Below, in pieces: positions 46,029 to 56,398 of a stretch of DNA of 64,000 nucleotides. Each line of letters begins with the position of its first letter. Within the stretch, counting starts at the first letter, position 1. The position numbers were made by a program, and so were the translations under genes. Origin of the DNA: Symmetrospora coprosmae (Eukaryota; Basidiomycota; Cystobasidiomycetes; Symmetrosporaceae); contig VUYT01000015.1 of NCBI GenBank assembly GCA_008802785.1, positions 372,001 through 436,000 on the forward strand. The letters run 5' to 3'. The notes below the pieces were generated by a model. That model did no database searches, was not told the origin of the DNA, and was given only the letters and a program-made list of their open reading frames with translations.

Positions 46029-47313
46029 TTACGATGATACTCCCAGTACTGTGCGGACACACTCTCTGTATTCCCCGTCCGACTTCAAATGATGGATGCC
46101 AATCGCAGTCTCGCGGCGCCACGGATACCATTGGGAACCGCGATAGTCTCCTAGCACGCCGTCCAAGCTGAGACGTATGACTGCCTGGCGCTTATCATCA
46201 GGCAGAGTGTGGATCGCCCTTCCCACCAGCATATCTTCTGGCATGGCGTACTCCGGCGAGCTTGGCGGCAGTGCAGCTACCCAGTGGGCCAATGGTCGAC
46301 TGAGCCCGAACAGCATGCCTACGTAGCTGCGGTGAACGAAAGGGCAAGAACGTGTAGCAGTGTCAGCTTGCGTTCAGGCCGCGTGAGGCCTGACAGAGAC
46401 GCACAATGGAACGTAGAACTGCGCGCTCGTGCAGCTGACGGACAGTAGAGACGACGAGATCAGCAGTCTGCGTTTGCGGAACGATAACACGCAGCAGTTG
46501 CATTGCTCACCCTCCATCGCCACACCCTCCAAAGTATACGAGACTCTCGGGATTGTGCTCGGACAGAACGCTGAAGAGGTTGGCTGGGATTGCGAAGGTG
46601 TCATCGTCCTGCTTGGCGACGAAGCTGGCTCCCGGGAATGCGCGTGTAGCCCATCTGAAAAAGTTGATGGTCTTGCCATTGTTCATATTTTCTGGCTCGT
46701 CCAGCATGACAATGTCGCCGTATAGCGCTTGCTCCCGCTCGAGCACTCGCAGATATCCTGCTTCCGTCTGCGCTCCGATGATGAAGCGACAGATAATCTC
46801 TCTGCCATCTACTTGCTTCCCGCAAGCCGGTAGCTGGAGCTCCCGTATGAGACCGCGCCTTTCCATTCTGTCTGCTGTTGTCATGATTCCGAGGACGAGA
46901 TACGGATTCGCGGCCGCGTCCAGAGCACTAGCGAGTCTCGCTTGCTGGACAGCCTCGAATGTCGGTAGAGGCTCGTGTAGTTTGGCAGCCTCCCAGCCCC
47001 GACGACCACCATGCCAGAACAGGCCGGGCTGTCGCCAGAGACCGCGAGTAGTGATGCCGAAGAAAGGCAAGATGAGCGTCGCCTTAAATGCCGTGGTTGG
47101 GCGGGTCGCACGGCGGACAAGGGCAGGTCCCGCCAGCGGGCAGTATTGGATAAGCGGGGTATGCAGGAGAACGAAGGTGATGGCGCTGAGAGCGAGGAGA
47201 TGCCAGATGCGGAGCCGGCGCAGCAGTTGGACACCAAATGGCTTTCCGGACTTTGGCGACTCGCTGCGGGTTCGCGGGAGGAACATCGCTTCTTCATCGC
47301 GTGGAGACCGCAT
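46029..47313 (-). CDS. GT31-like (galactosyltransferase-type) type II membrane glycosyltransferase, copy A
   Basis: Three exons (47313-46511, a 30-base microexon 46434-46405, 46326-46029) give 376 residues. A single N-terminal anchor (LLALSAITFVLLHTPLIQYC, near residue 40) implies a Golgi/ER lumenal enzyme. The lumenal part has NPYLVLGIMTTADRMERRGL, FIIGAQTEAGYLRVLEREQA, YGDIVMLDEPENMNNGKTIN and FVAKQDDDTFAIPANLFSVL (the DDD metal site). FGLSRPLAHWV and MPEDMLVGRA (the GT31 EDV.G-type motif) follow. Donor and acceptor sugars cannot be deduced. Copy B, 1.7 kb away on the opposite strand, shares anchor, motifs and the first intron position. In copy A the segment matching CHNDWFYG of copy B reads CTSAQFYV. 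Confidence 0.75.
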
Positions 47314-48013
47314 CGGTGCAGACAGCGATTATGTGAGCGCGGAGAGGCTAGGAGATGCAACAGCTGACAGCGAGTGATGCAGAGCCGAAAGGGTCCCTTT
47401 CTCTGCTAAGGCGCCTGTCACCGAGCCAAAGGCGGGTCATCGTGTTTGTGTCCAGCGGAGGCGGACCGGCCGACGGCCGGTCCGCTTGTCACCGGGCTCA
47501 TTGGACATCCTCACGCATGTTAGCCGTGCGTCTGAGAAGCTCTCTTCGAACTGCTCGACCGACGGGTTGATGGTGGTGCATCGCTTTTTCAAGAGGGTCG
47601 AGTAACCTGATCTGAAAGCAGACGTGGTTGACCTTGCTCCAAAGCGATCCGCATCGCGCTGATTGACGACCTCCAGCGGCAGCAGCTCTCTCTTGTTCGC
47701 TAGCTAGCGAGGAGATTCACCGAACGCAGCAGATGTTAGGCTCAGACTGACCCGAGGGTCACTCTGCTTTGCACACCTCCACCGGGACGGCACCGTCGAT
47801 CGGCCGTCAGGAGTACGCATCAATGCCACGACCTTGAGCTATCCAGACAAATGAGGCTTCCTTTATGTGTGGATCTGACCCTTGGCTAGCCGCTCCCGGT
47901 CCGGCATCATGGTTTCTACGTCCGGCTGGTTGTGCTCCGCGAGATTGCGAATCTGCGCAAGCCGGTACACTACGCTCACGTCCGGCCGCTTCGGTTCTGG
48001 CGCACATCTCAGT
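47314..48013. other. Intergenic region within the GT31 locus
   Basis: About 700 bp; contains the perfect inverted repeat listed separately. An upstream in-frame ATG at 47909 could lengthen the next gene. No other coding support. Confidence 0.4.
47461..47485. repeat. Perfect 11-bp inverted repeat (hairpin or palindromic site)
   Basis: Arms GCGGACCGGCC and GGCCGGTCCGC are exact reverse complements separated by three bases. It lies 150 bp upstream of the copy A glycosyltransferase start, in the space between that gene and the next divergent gene. A dimeric regulator site of the Zn2Cys6 kind (CGG..CCG) or a cruciform is possible; function is inference. Confidence 0.7.
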
Positions 48014-48844
48014 ATGGAGCCCCACGTGGCCAACATTCCTCCCGCAAGTCCCTATCGCCCCTCCCCTCTCCTCCACCGCAGTTTCTCCGAGTCAGCCGGT
48101 ACTCGTGGTGCCCGAGCTCGCCTGTCGTCGAATACAGCAGCGATATTGGCCACGGCTCGTGGCCTCCGCTATGCATCAACAAACGAATCTGACGCATTCG
48201 AGACCCTGTCTCAGCTGGCCGACAACCATCAAGTGCATCCTGCACGTCGGCGAGAATATGTGTCGAACGGCCTCGACTACTTCAGTGCGGGCGCTCCTTT
48301 GTCGGCGGGCGTCGAGCAGTCCGCGACTGTACCTCTCGCTTCACCTAACGGCATCCTTCATAGCCTACTCAGTCCATTTGCATCGTCCTTTGCCAGTCAA
48401 GCCAGCCCACCACCTGCCGGCCAGCAGGGTCTTCCAGGATATACCGGGGCCAGACTGACACGCGCCAGCAGCGTGAGCTCGGGCCAGTCGATCTGGAGCC
48501 AAGAGGACACTTCTGGCGTACAACAGTCTCCTTTCGGCCCCTTCCCCCAAGTCCCGGTCTATGAGAGCATATCCGCTAGCAGACCAGTAAGCGATGGCGA
48601 GCACTCCGCTTTACAGTGTGAGCGGTGTCCTCTAGCTTTTCCAGACATGCCTCGATACTGGGGCGCTGTGTCAATCCGAGAAGATGGGTGAGTGGGCTCT
48701 TCACTTGCCAACACTCCGCGTTCGAGCATTTCTAAGTTGAGTAAATCTGCACATCGCCACAGTGCTCTCATTTGCTCCAATGGCTGCAAGGAGCCAGGCA
48801 TGCGCAGAGTGCGACGCAATGCGTCGCTCAGCCAGCGCCGCTGA
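48014..48844 (+). CDS. Unrecognised Ser-rich protein with C-terminal four-Cys motif
   Basis: Two exons (48014-48687, 48763-48844) give 251 residues; an upstream ATG at 47909 would give 286. The first 200 residues are Ser/Ala/Pro-rich with little predicted structure. The last 50 contain QCERCPLAFPDMPRYW, then ALICSNGCKEPGMRRVRR: two Cys pairs about 25 residues apart, suggesting one zinc site, followed by a basic tail. The second Cys pair is supplied by the short second exon, which supports the splice model. I do not recognise the family. It sits between the two divergent GT31 paralogs, co-oriented with copy B. Confidence 0.55.
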
Positions 48845-49004
48845 CTCCACCCGGACGACCCCCTTTATTGCTCGGCCACAAGCGAGACCTCCGGAAACAT
48901 TCCCGCAATATTCGTGACTGCACAAACGACTCCGGTAGAGAAAGGGAGGTCGCCCTGCATGTCTTGTTACATCAGCATTCTTTGCGTTCGTCTTCTGCGG
49001 GACC

Positions 49005-50193
49005 ATGATTTACGACGAGGAGCGAACTTCTTTCATAGGCTTCAAGGCCGTCGGCACCGGGCAACACCGACGCCGCAGCTCTCATGTGAGGCTGAGCATC
49101 GCAGTTGCCGCAGTCATCTTTATCCTCCTCCACACACCACTTTGCCAGCACGTCCCCTTCATTGGTCGGGGTCTAGCGTGCGCGGCTACCGCGCCCACGA
49201 CGACCTTCTCTTCGATGCCTCTTTTCCCTATCTCGCCGTCAATATCTCTTGCACTGCTATGGCGCGGTCCTTATCGGCTACCAGGATTCTACAGGCTATA
49301 CAACAAGAAACTTACAGCCGAGGCTGTCCCCCAGCTGCCACCCCACGACTTGCCAGCCGAGGCGAATGTGTCCATCGCGACCAAGCCATGGGATAACGCC
49401 AAAAGCCCGTTCCTCGTTCTCGGCATCCTCACCACGGTCGACACGCAGGAAAAGCGTGCTCTCATACGAGATGTCGAGTTTGCACGCTGCGGGCAGCAAG
49501 AGAACGGGAAGTGGGTGGTTTGCAAGTTCATCATCGGCAACCAAGCCGAGCCCGGCAAGCTGGAGGACCTGCACAGAGAGCAGGAGCTGCATGGCGACAT
49601 TGTCGTACTGGACGAGCCCGAGAACATGAACGAGGGAAAGTCGATCGCGTACTTTCGCTGGGCAACCGAAACCTACCCAGGCGCAGGCTTCGTCATGAAG
49701 GCGGACGACGATGTTTACGTGCTGCCTCGCAATATGGTGGATATCCTTGCCGGGTACGACCCCTCCGGACTGGCCTATTTCGGGAGCTGCTGGGTGTCTG
49801 GGTAAGCAGGAGCTCGTTCGGCCAGCGCCGGTCAATCCAGCCTGAAGCTAACGCTAATCTGCTTCTGTTGTCACAAGCTGCCACAACGACTGGTTCTACG
49901 GCAGCCCATTCTTTGTCGGATTCGCTTACGGCCTCAGTCGACCGTTGGCAGAATGGGTTGGTAGGCGCCAGTTGCTCGAGAGCTTCTCGGTGGCCGAAGA
50001 CGTCATGGTAGGAAGAATCGTCTTCAGCCTACCACAGCATATCCAACGGACCATAAAGCGCATTAGTCTCGACGGAAGGATGGGTCTGACGCGCTGGCAA
50101 TGGTACAGGTGGGACAAGGGAACAGCTCTGGCCATACACGGCCTGAAGTCCATTGCGGATTTCCGAAGACAAGTGGAGAGTCTTGAAGCATGA
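49005..50193 (+). CDS. GT31-like glycosyltransferase, copy B
   Basis: Two exons (49005-49801, 49878-50193) give 370 residues. The layout is the same as copy A: N-terminal anchor (LSIAVAAVIFILLHTPLCQH), SPFLVLGILTTVDTQEKRAL, FIIGNQAEPGKLEDLHREQE, HGDIVVLDEPENMNEGKSIA, FVMKADDDVYVLPRNMVDIL (metal site), CHNDWFYGSPFFVGFAYGLS and AEDVMVGRIVFSLP. The intron after exon 1 is at the same codon and phase as in copy A. Copy B lacks copy A's second intron, so the 30-base microexon is either an intron gain in A or a loss in B. Substrate unknown. The intact DDD and EDV.G motifs suggest an active enzyme. Confidence 0.78.
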
Positions 50194-50532
50194 CTGCGTA
50201 CGAGATTACGAGGTTCATTAGCGATAGATCGAGGTTGGGCGGGTTGCAGGACAGGAAGCCGGCTCACCTGAGGAATGACACGGTGGGAGCTGAAGCTAGA
50301 GTAGCCGTAGCCGTTCTGGCCAGTGCAGAGCTGCCGGATATATCTCATTGTAGTGTCATAGCGAACGTAGGAAACGAATGATGCTCCAACCATACGGCTT
50401 CTCATACAGCTTCTGAGATGATGTGCTGTTCTCGCCGAGCTCGAAGTCGTCCCCTCCTCGAACTCCGAGGGTACTGTACGATCTTCAATTGCAGCTCAGT
50501 GGCTATACCCTACATCAATCAATCGACACACA

Positions 50533-51128
50533 ATGCTGAGCAGCAAGGAGATCACTGTCGGACTGCACTACCGCACACTTGTGCCTGGCGCGTGCGAGTG
50601 CTGCACACATTGCGGGGCTCGCGTCGTGCTCGGAGCCGGCGAGCTCTGCTTACGAGGCGAAAAGCTCACTACGAAGCGACACGAAGACGTCAGTAAGTCA
50701 TGAAATAAGTTCTCGATACCGTTGGAGGCACCTCAGTCCGGGCCGAAGTTGGCGAACGCCACCGACGCGTCTATGTACGTCAGAGCGATGCACGGCCAGC
50801 AAGAGACGGTCAAAGTCAGGCGCTACGGCACCTCCTCCAGGCCTCTCACCCACTAGTCATCTCGCTAGGCGGAGACACATACAAATGCAGGACGGCAGCA
50901 GTGTTCGCGCAATGGCCCGAGGCCATATATACGCCGCGCAAAGGTACAACTGGCTCATATTCGGGATCGGATGCAGTCCACTCAGGGCAGAGGCGCGCTT
51001 CTTGGGCTGTAGACTACTCGTCAGCGATCGTTGTACACTGTTGTTCACCACCTAGGGCCCTTTCCCCTCTTCCCCTGCTTTCGCAACCTTTCACCTGTAC
51101 TCGAGCACCTGCAGCTGCGAAAACGTGA
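50533..51128 (+). CDS. Possible small Cys-rich protein (weak)
   Basis: Two candidate exons (50533-50692, 50737-51128) join in phase to give 183 residues. Exon 1 has a dense cysteine group (GACECCTHCGARVVLGAGEL). Exon 2 contains LVISLGGDTYKCRTAAVFAQ and then a low-complexity end. The GTAAGT donor is good and a CCTCAG acceptor is present, but the intron would be only 44 bases, shorter than its neighbours. No family recognised. This could equally be the long 5' region of ELP5 or non-coding. Confidence 0.3.
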
Positions 51129-51214
51129 CCTGCTGTGCATTCAGATCGTCCGTCAGGACGACCGAAACAACTCCACCACCTATTGAAGCAGAAGTGCCTG
51201 CCCCAGTTGGCAAG

Positions 51215-52841
51215 ATGGACCCTTTGGAAGGTCTCCTCAGCGGATCCCTGGTACCTCAGCTAACGCTGGTAGCGGACAACGTGGTTCAGCCCGGTCTCTT
51301 TCTGATCCGCGAGCTGCTCCTTCGGAAGCTCGCCAGGTAAGCAAGAGGGCTCCGGCATTCTGAGTATGATGGCTGGACAAGACCTTGCTTACATCCGCAG
51401 GTCGGAACCGGTCTGTCTGCTCTCATGCGAGAACGATGCGGCTCGGATCCTCGGAGGTCCCGTGCCCGAAGCTCTCGATGTCATCGACTGTAGCGGCACC
51501 GCATCTGCAGCAAGCAAGGAGCAGCGACCCGGGCTAAGCACAGACATTGAGGATCTGGACGGTATCTCACGACGGCTCCGGCGGCTCAGCGTACGTGCAC
51601 ATCTGGGTAGGATGCGCCGCACGTGTGCGTCCAGGGCTAAACAGCGTTCCGTCTTTGCAGACAAGCACAGTAGTCGTGATCGATGGCTTGAACGCCCTCG
51701 AGACCTTCCATGGAGCGCCGGCCGTGTTTGCCATGCTGAAGAGAAGTGCTGCTTCCGGTACGCCTCTCTTCGGCGTACGTATTCGAAACTACATCACTCA
51801 CCATTCGATGCTTTGGATACAGGCATCGCGCTAGTCGCGCTTTATCATACGGACCTGCCTTCCCCTCCATCCTCTTCGTCTACCCTTCAGCTCTTCCCGT
51901 CACTGTGCTCACCCTCGTTCTGCGCCTCGTTCCTCCGACTGACAGTTCACCCACCGTCCCTGCTTTCCCACTTACACCGGGCCTACGGTATTGAGCGCGT
52001 CGGTCAAGAGGGACGCGAGCGGGACGAAGAGGAGGCTGTAGATATGCGCGTATTCGACTTTCTGGGCAGCCTGCACGCAAGGATCTGGGCAAGTCCGCTC
52101 GTCAGCAGCGAGGTCACCTTGGAAGAGAGCGGTACTTCGGCGAAGTCAAGCGATGATGCTATGATATCACAATACGACTCTTACAACGCAAGAGACCTGG
52201 CACTGGACGGTCTATCAAGCAAGGCTGTTGGCCGCTGCATCGTCGAGCATGCCATGCGAGGAATGAACAGCAAGTCAGGGAGGAGGAGCGAGACGGCCAA
52301 GGTGGTCAGAGGGCTGTCAGGTATCTTGCGCACGGGCGACAGAAGCGGAGGTCCTGGGCGAGTGACTGTTGCGGCCGACGTGTCTGACGTTCTGCGAGTA
52401 CGGCCGAGACGCCTCGAGAACCGGCCGCTCGCATCAGCAAGCAAGGTTAGGCCGATCTCTCACCATATGCGTTCATTGCCGTGTACTGATCACGAAAGGC
52501 TAATCTGGCAGGATCAGAATGTCGATCCTGCAAACCTGGCGGCTTTCAACCTCTCTCTGACGGATCGGCAACGCGAGGCGCGTGACGGCGTGGAGTTGCC
52601 CTATACGCCTCGAGGTGAGCTATCTCGTCTGCGACACTGACACCGCGTTGAGCGGCCGCGAGTGGGGCTGACTGTGTAATGTTATGCCTCCATACTCGAT
52701 TATCCCGCGCATTTTTGCGTGAACGTGCCTGATTCGCGGACGCGCTCTGCCCCGCCGGCAGAAGGAGGTGAGATTCTGTACCTCCCAGACTCGGCCGACG
52801 ATGTAGACGATAGCGATCCCGACGAGGATCTAGATCTGTAG
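51215..52841 (+). CDS. ELP5: Elongator complex subunit Elp5
   Basis: Six exons (51215-51336, 51401-51590, 51661-51757, 51823-52445, 52512-52614, 52762-52841) give 404 residues. Elp5, with Elp4 and Elp6, forms the RecA-like ring of Elongator, which modifies wobble uridines of tRNAs. The N-terminal RecA-like part has LVADNVVQPGLFLIRELLLR and, on exon 3, TSTVVVIDGLNALE (the beta-strand with Asp). A long divergent middle follows. The end is diagnostic: LAAFNLSLTDRQREARDGVE, LPYTPREGGEILYLPD, then an acidic DSDPDEDLDL tail, closely like Elp5 C-termini. No Walker A is seen, as expected. The middle is rich in Ser/Arg and may include a regulatory linker. Confidence 0.82.
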
Positions 52842-53173
52842 ACGCTGTGTATCGTAGCGCTTTCGCTGCAAATGCTGTTGATAGGGTGTTCCGCACGCTC
52901 CTGCTCTTCATCGAACCTTCGAGACAGCGTCATCGCAGGGGCCAGGCAGGGACTGCGCAGGCTGCGCCCCCAGGCCCCGCTCAACCCTTCCCTCACCGTC
53001 CCACCAACTCCGCACGATCCATTCTATCCACTACCGAAACAAAACAAACTGTAAGCTACTCATCGTCAGGCAGATGCAGACGTGCTACGCACTCTCGGCC
53101 TTCCCTGCCCCGTCCTGCGAGGCTGAGTTCGTGCCCGACTGACCCTCCGCCGAGATTTGCCCGCATCTCCCCT
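52842..53173. other. Intergenic region ELP5/cyclophilin
   Basis: 332 bp between tandem genes; C-rich before the cyclophilin ATG. No gene or motif identified. Confidence 0.4.
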
Positions 53174-54545
53174 ATGCTCCCATCTATCCGACTCGCTCAA
53201 GCAGCAAAGAACATGTCCAAGGTGAGGCAGCGCAGTATGTGACAACCGTGAGCTGGCCGAGGTTTGGTGCTGAATTCTGCATCGTGTTTCCCTTTCCCGT
53301 CACCTCCGCCCCTTGCCGTCGTGCATCCTCGGATCTTGGTGCACCAAAACGCTTCGCAACGTTGCATTTACCCCTTACACACTCACCCATTACAGGTATT
53401 CTTCGACGTCGCCATTGGAGGCCAGCCCGCCGGCAAGATCGTTTTCCAGCTCCACGATGATGTCGTGCCCAAGACCGCCGGTGAGTCTTGCGGTCTGTGG
53501 GCCTGTTGGTCCAAATCATTGTGAAAGAGGCTTGCAAGCTAAAAGCCGTTACACTGCCATACTGCAGACAACTTCCGACAGCTCTGCACTGGTCAGAACG
53601 GCTACGGCTACCAGGGCTCCATCTTCCACCGTGTCATTCCTCAGTGAGTCACCACAGACTGCCCCGGCCAGCCTGCGAGGTTGCCAGTATCGAAACAATG
53701 CTAATCTGAGGCATTCAGATTTATGCTGCAGGCGCGTACCGCGTGTTCCAGTCTTGCGGTCTGTGGTTCTGCGGTCTGTGGCTGACGCTAGGTCTCGCAG
53801 GGGGGAGATTTCACCAACCGTTAGTGCTGCGTGTTCCCGGCGGCGTCTGGGCGACCTTCTGGACGTACTTCGGCATGTGTGCTGACCCCCACTGCCTTTC
53901 CCCAGACAACGGCACTGGTGGAAAGTCCATCTACGGCGAGAAGTGGGTCGTGACAATATCTGTATGCAGTCAATCACTCTGACCTTAGTCCCTTGCGTAC
54001 AGGTTCGCCGACGAGAGTACGTCAGATCTCCGTCCAGACCTACAAGGGTTCCCCGCTGACTGCCATGCGCACGCATCACGCACTCAGACTTCACCCTCAA
54101 GCACACCGAGGTTGGTGCTTTCTTCCCGCCACTTTGCGGCGATGTCTGCTTCAGACTGACGCCTGCTCCGCTTCGCCCCAGCCCTACCTTCTCTCGAGTT
54201 CGCTTTGCTCGCACCTATCTATACTCGCGGGGCAGCGCGCTAATATGTCTACTCCCTCCTTCACTCCTCACAGTGGCCAACGCCGGCAAGAACACCAACG
54301 GCTCGCAGTTCTTCATCACCACCGTTGCCTGCCCCTGGCTCGACGGCAAGTACGTCGGCGCCCTTCCTTTAGCGTAAATTGTACAAGGCACTTGACTTAT
54401 GGATTCGACCGCTCACAGGCACGTCGTCTTCGGCAAGGTTGTCGAGGGCCAGGACATTGTCAAGACCATCGAGGGCTTCGGCTCGCAGTCTGGCAAGACC
54501 AGGCAGAAGATCGAGATCACCAGCTCCGGCGAGGTTGACGCCTAA
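53174..54545 (+). CDS. Cyclophilin A-type peptidyl-prolyl isomerase, microexon-rich gene
   Basis: Eleven exons fit one 177-residue frame: 53174-53221, 53396-53480, 53568-53643, 53719-53731, 53801-53819, 53906-53942, 54003-54016, 54088-54110, 54182-54197, 54274-54349, 54419-54545. Five are only 13, 19, 14, 23 and 16 bases, and each restores conserved cyclophilin sequence: QFMLQ, GGDFTN, KFADE, NFTLKHTE, PYLLSM. Active-site motifs are intact: [40 protein letters not shown] (catalytic Arg), [16 protein letters not shown] and WLDGKHVVFGKV. The intron after 53731 starts with GC, not GT. Two in-frame starts (53174 and 53213) would give forms with or without a short, basic, mitochondrial-type leader. 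Confidence 0.9.
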
Positions 54546-54948
54546 GAAAGGGCCAATCTATCGCACTAGAGATCTCATTGTAGCAACGCAGTGACGTGTT
54601 CAAACGTGCATCTAGCTGCGTTGTGCTCAACAATACGTTCTCGTGCAAAAGTCTCTCGGATCATGGCGAGGCAGAAGTTAGCACATCAGTCACCACAAGG
54701 CATCGGATTTCATCGCTTGGTTGCTATTGACAATTGTCCATCGAGAAGGTCTTAAGCAGACAGGTGGTCGGAGCCTCAAACAGACGTAGCATGACTAAGG
54801 AACGCTTTCTAAAGGCGAGATGGACACTACAACCTGATGTACGAAGGGCTACCGCGGGAATCACAAGCCATGAAGCTCTGTCGGTCCTGATCCCTCAAGT
54901 GCCCTTGCTCCTGCCGCTAGAATGCCATGTCATCATTCCTGCTCAAGC
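54546..54948. other. Convergent intergenic region
   Basis: About 400 bp between two 3' ends; no supported feature. Confidence 0.4.
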
Positions 54949-55925
54949 TCAAGCGTCGCCGACGTCGTTGATTGTCTTTGCGGTCCGGTGGCAGCTGCCC
55001 AGCCTGTCTAGAGCACGAAGCTGGCGATCTGAAGGTGGCACAACAATCTTCTGCCTCTGGCTTAGGCCGCGGTTCTTCTTGATGTTGACGGTGTTGCCCG
55101 AGCTGTCCTTGCCCATCACTGACGATGTCTTCCGTTTCTTCGTCGGCTGACCTCCACTGCTGAGGCTAGCGCGTCTGCGCTTGGCTTTCCCGACTGGGGT
55201 ACTGAGCTCTGCAGCCTGTTGAGCGGTTCGACGAGGGTTCTTGCGCTCGACCGTAGATTGTTGTCTGGGTGGGACTGATGAGACACGTTTCGTTAGCTGA
55301 ACCCAACGTCCTGAGGACGTCGACATGGCCTGGAAACGACCGGGTACTCACTGTACCTGATGGACAGCGGCACCCAATGTGTTTTGCCGTCCGAGTCCTC
55401 TATTTCCTCCTCTATGATCCACTTCGCCAGCCATGTCGCGGGCCTTTCCCTCCCATGAGCGTAAGGAATGGAGCCTGATCCACCATTGCTTGGATCGCGC
55501 TTGCTACCGTAGACGAGGTCTTGAGACAAATAAACGTATTAGCTTGCACCTTTTCGAGCAGGAGCGTCAGTCGCGTTCACCTCTGTAGTATGCCGCGGCG
55601 GCATCCTGTAGACCCTCCATGTAATCGTATTCTGGCGGCGTTGCCAGTGCAGCAGTCAGCTGTGTTGCAGACGGGTCTTCCGAGGATCAGCAGACACACC
55701 TTGGTCCTCGAGAGGCACGCCGGCGGCTACCTCCCTCTGGCGCACCCTCAGGTTCACCTTCCAAGCCTCAGGAACCTGCAAGATCTCCTTGTCTCGCCTG
55801 ATGGAAGCCATGGCAACCATGCCAGCAATCGCGTCCTTTAGGGCCTTGACATCGATATTCGCGCGCGCTCGCATGGCTCGCGTGGCCGGATACTGGAGCT
55901 TGAGCATAGTGATGGTGTTGGACAT
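54949..55925 (-). CDS. Unrecognised small basic, probably nuclear protein
   Basis: Four exons (55925-55731, 55659-55581, 55519-55352, 55274-54949) sum to 255 residues in one frame. An in-frame ATG at 56027 would add 34. The N-terminal 100 residues look helical (LKLQYPATRAMRARANIDVK, DAIAGMVAMASIRRDKEILQ, PPEYDYMEGLQDAAAAYYRG). A Trp-rich middle follows (RPATWLAKWIIEEEIEDSDG, THWVPLSIRYIPPRQQ). The C-terminus is strongly basic with likely nuclear localisation signals (KAKRRRASL, PTKKRKTSS). I do not recognise the family. Composition and lack of membrane segments suggest a nuclear complex subunit; that is inference. Confidence 0.55.
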
Positions 55926-56398
55926 GGCGATGATGCGGGCTCTTTTCAGGGGATAGTGAGCAATACGAGTATAGGGTGCAGAAGGACAGGAAGAGGGGAA
56001 GGGAGCACGGAAGGGAGAGGAAGACATCCAGGCACAGGCAGGCCCGCACGCTCAGTCCCTTCAAAACAACAAGCGCTTCCCCACCGGCCGCCATTGCGGA
56101 TGTGTTCCATTGGCCGCTCGCGTCGTTAAGGGACCCTAACGCGGGGTCGCGCTGCCGCCGGTGGATCCGAGAGCAAGTCCGATAGGGATCTTTATGCCTT
56201 GCACGGTCTTCACAGAACGAGCGCATACAACCTGCAGTACAGCTCGCAACTTCGCCGAGACGACTTCATCGCTGATTCGCGGAAAGCCAAAGAGTGAGCT
56301 CGGCTCCGACCGCGCTTGCCCCGGCGCAGCGACCGTCGCCGCGAGTGCCCCTGTCTGACCCGAGACACCCATTTTGCTGTCTGCGAAGCAGAGAGGAG
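55926..56398. other. Divergent intergenic region between two unrecognised genes
   Basis: About 470 bp, partly purine-rich on the + strand near 55980-56020. The first 100 bp may belong to the previous coding region if its upstream ATG is used. Nothing else seen. Confidence 0.4.
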
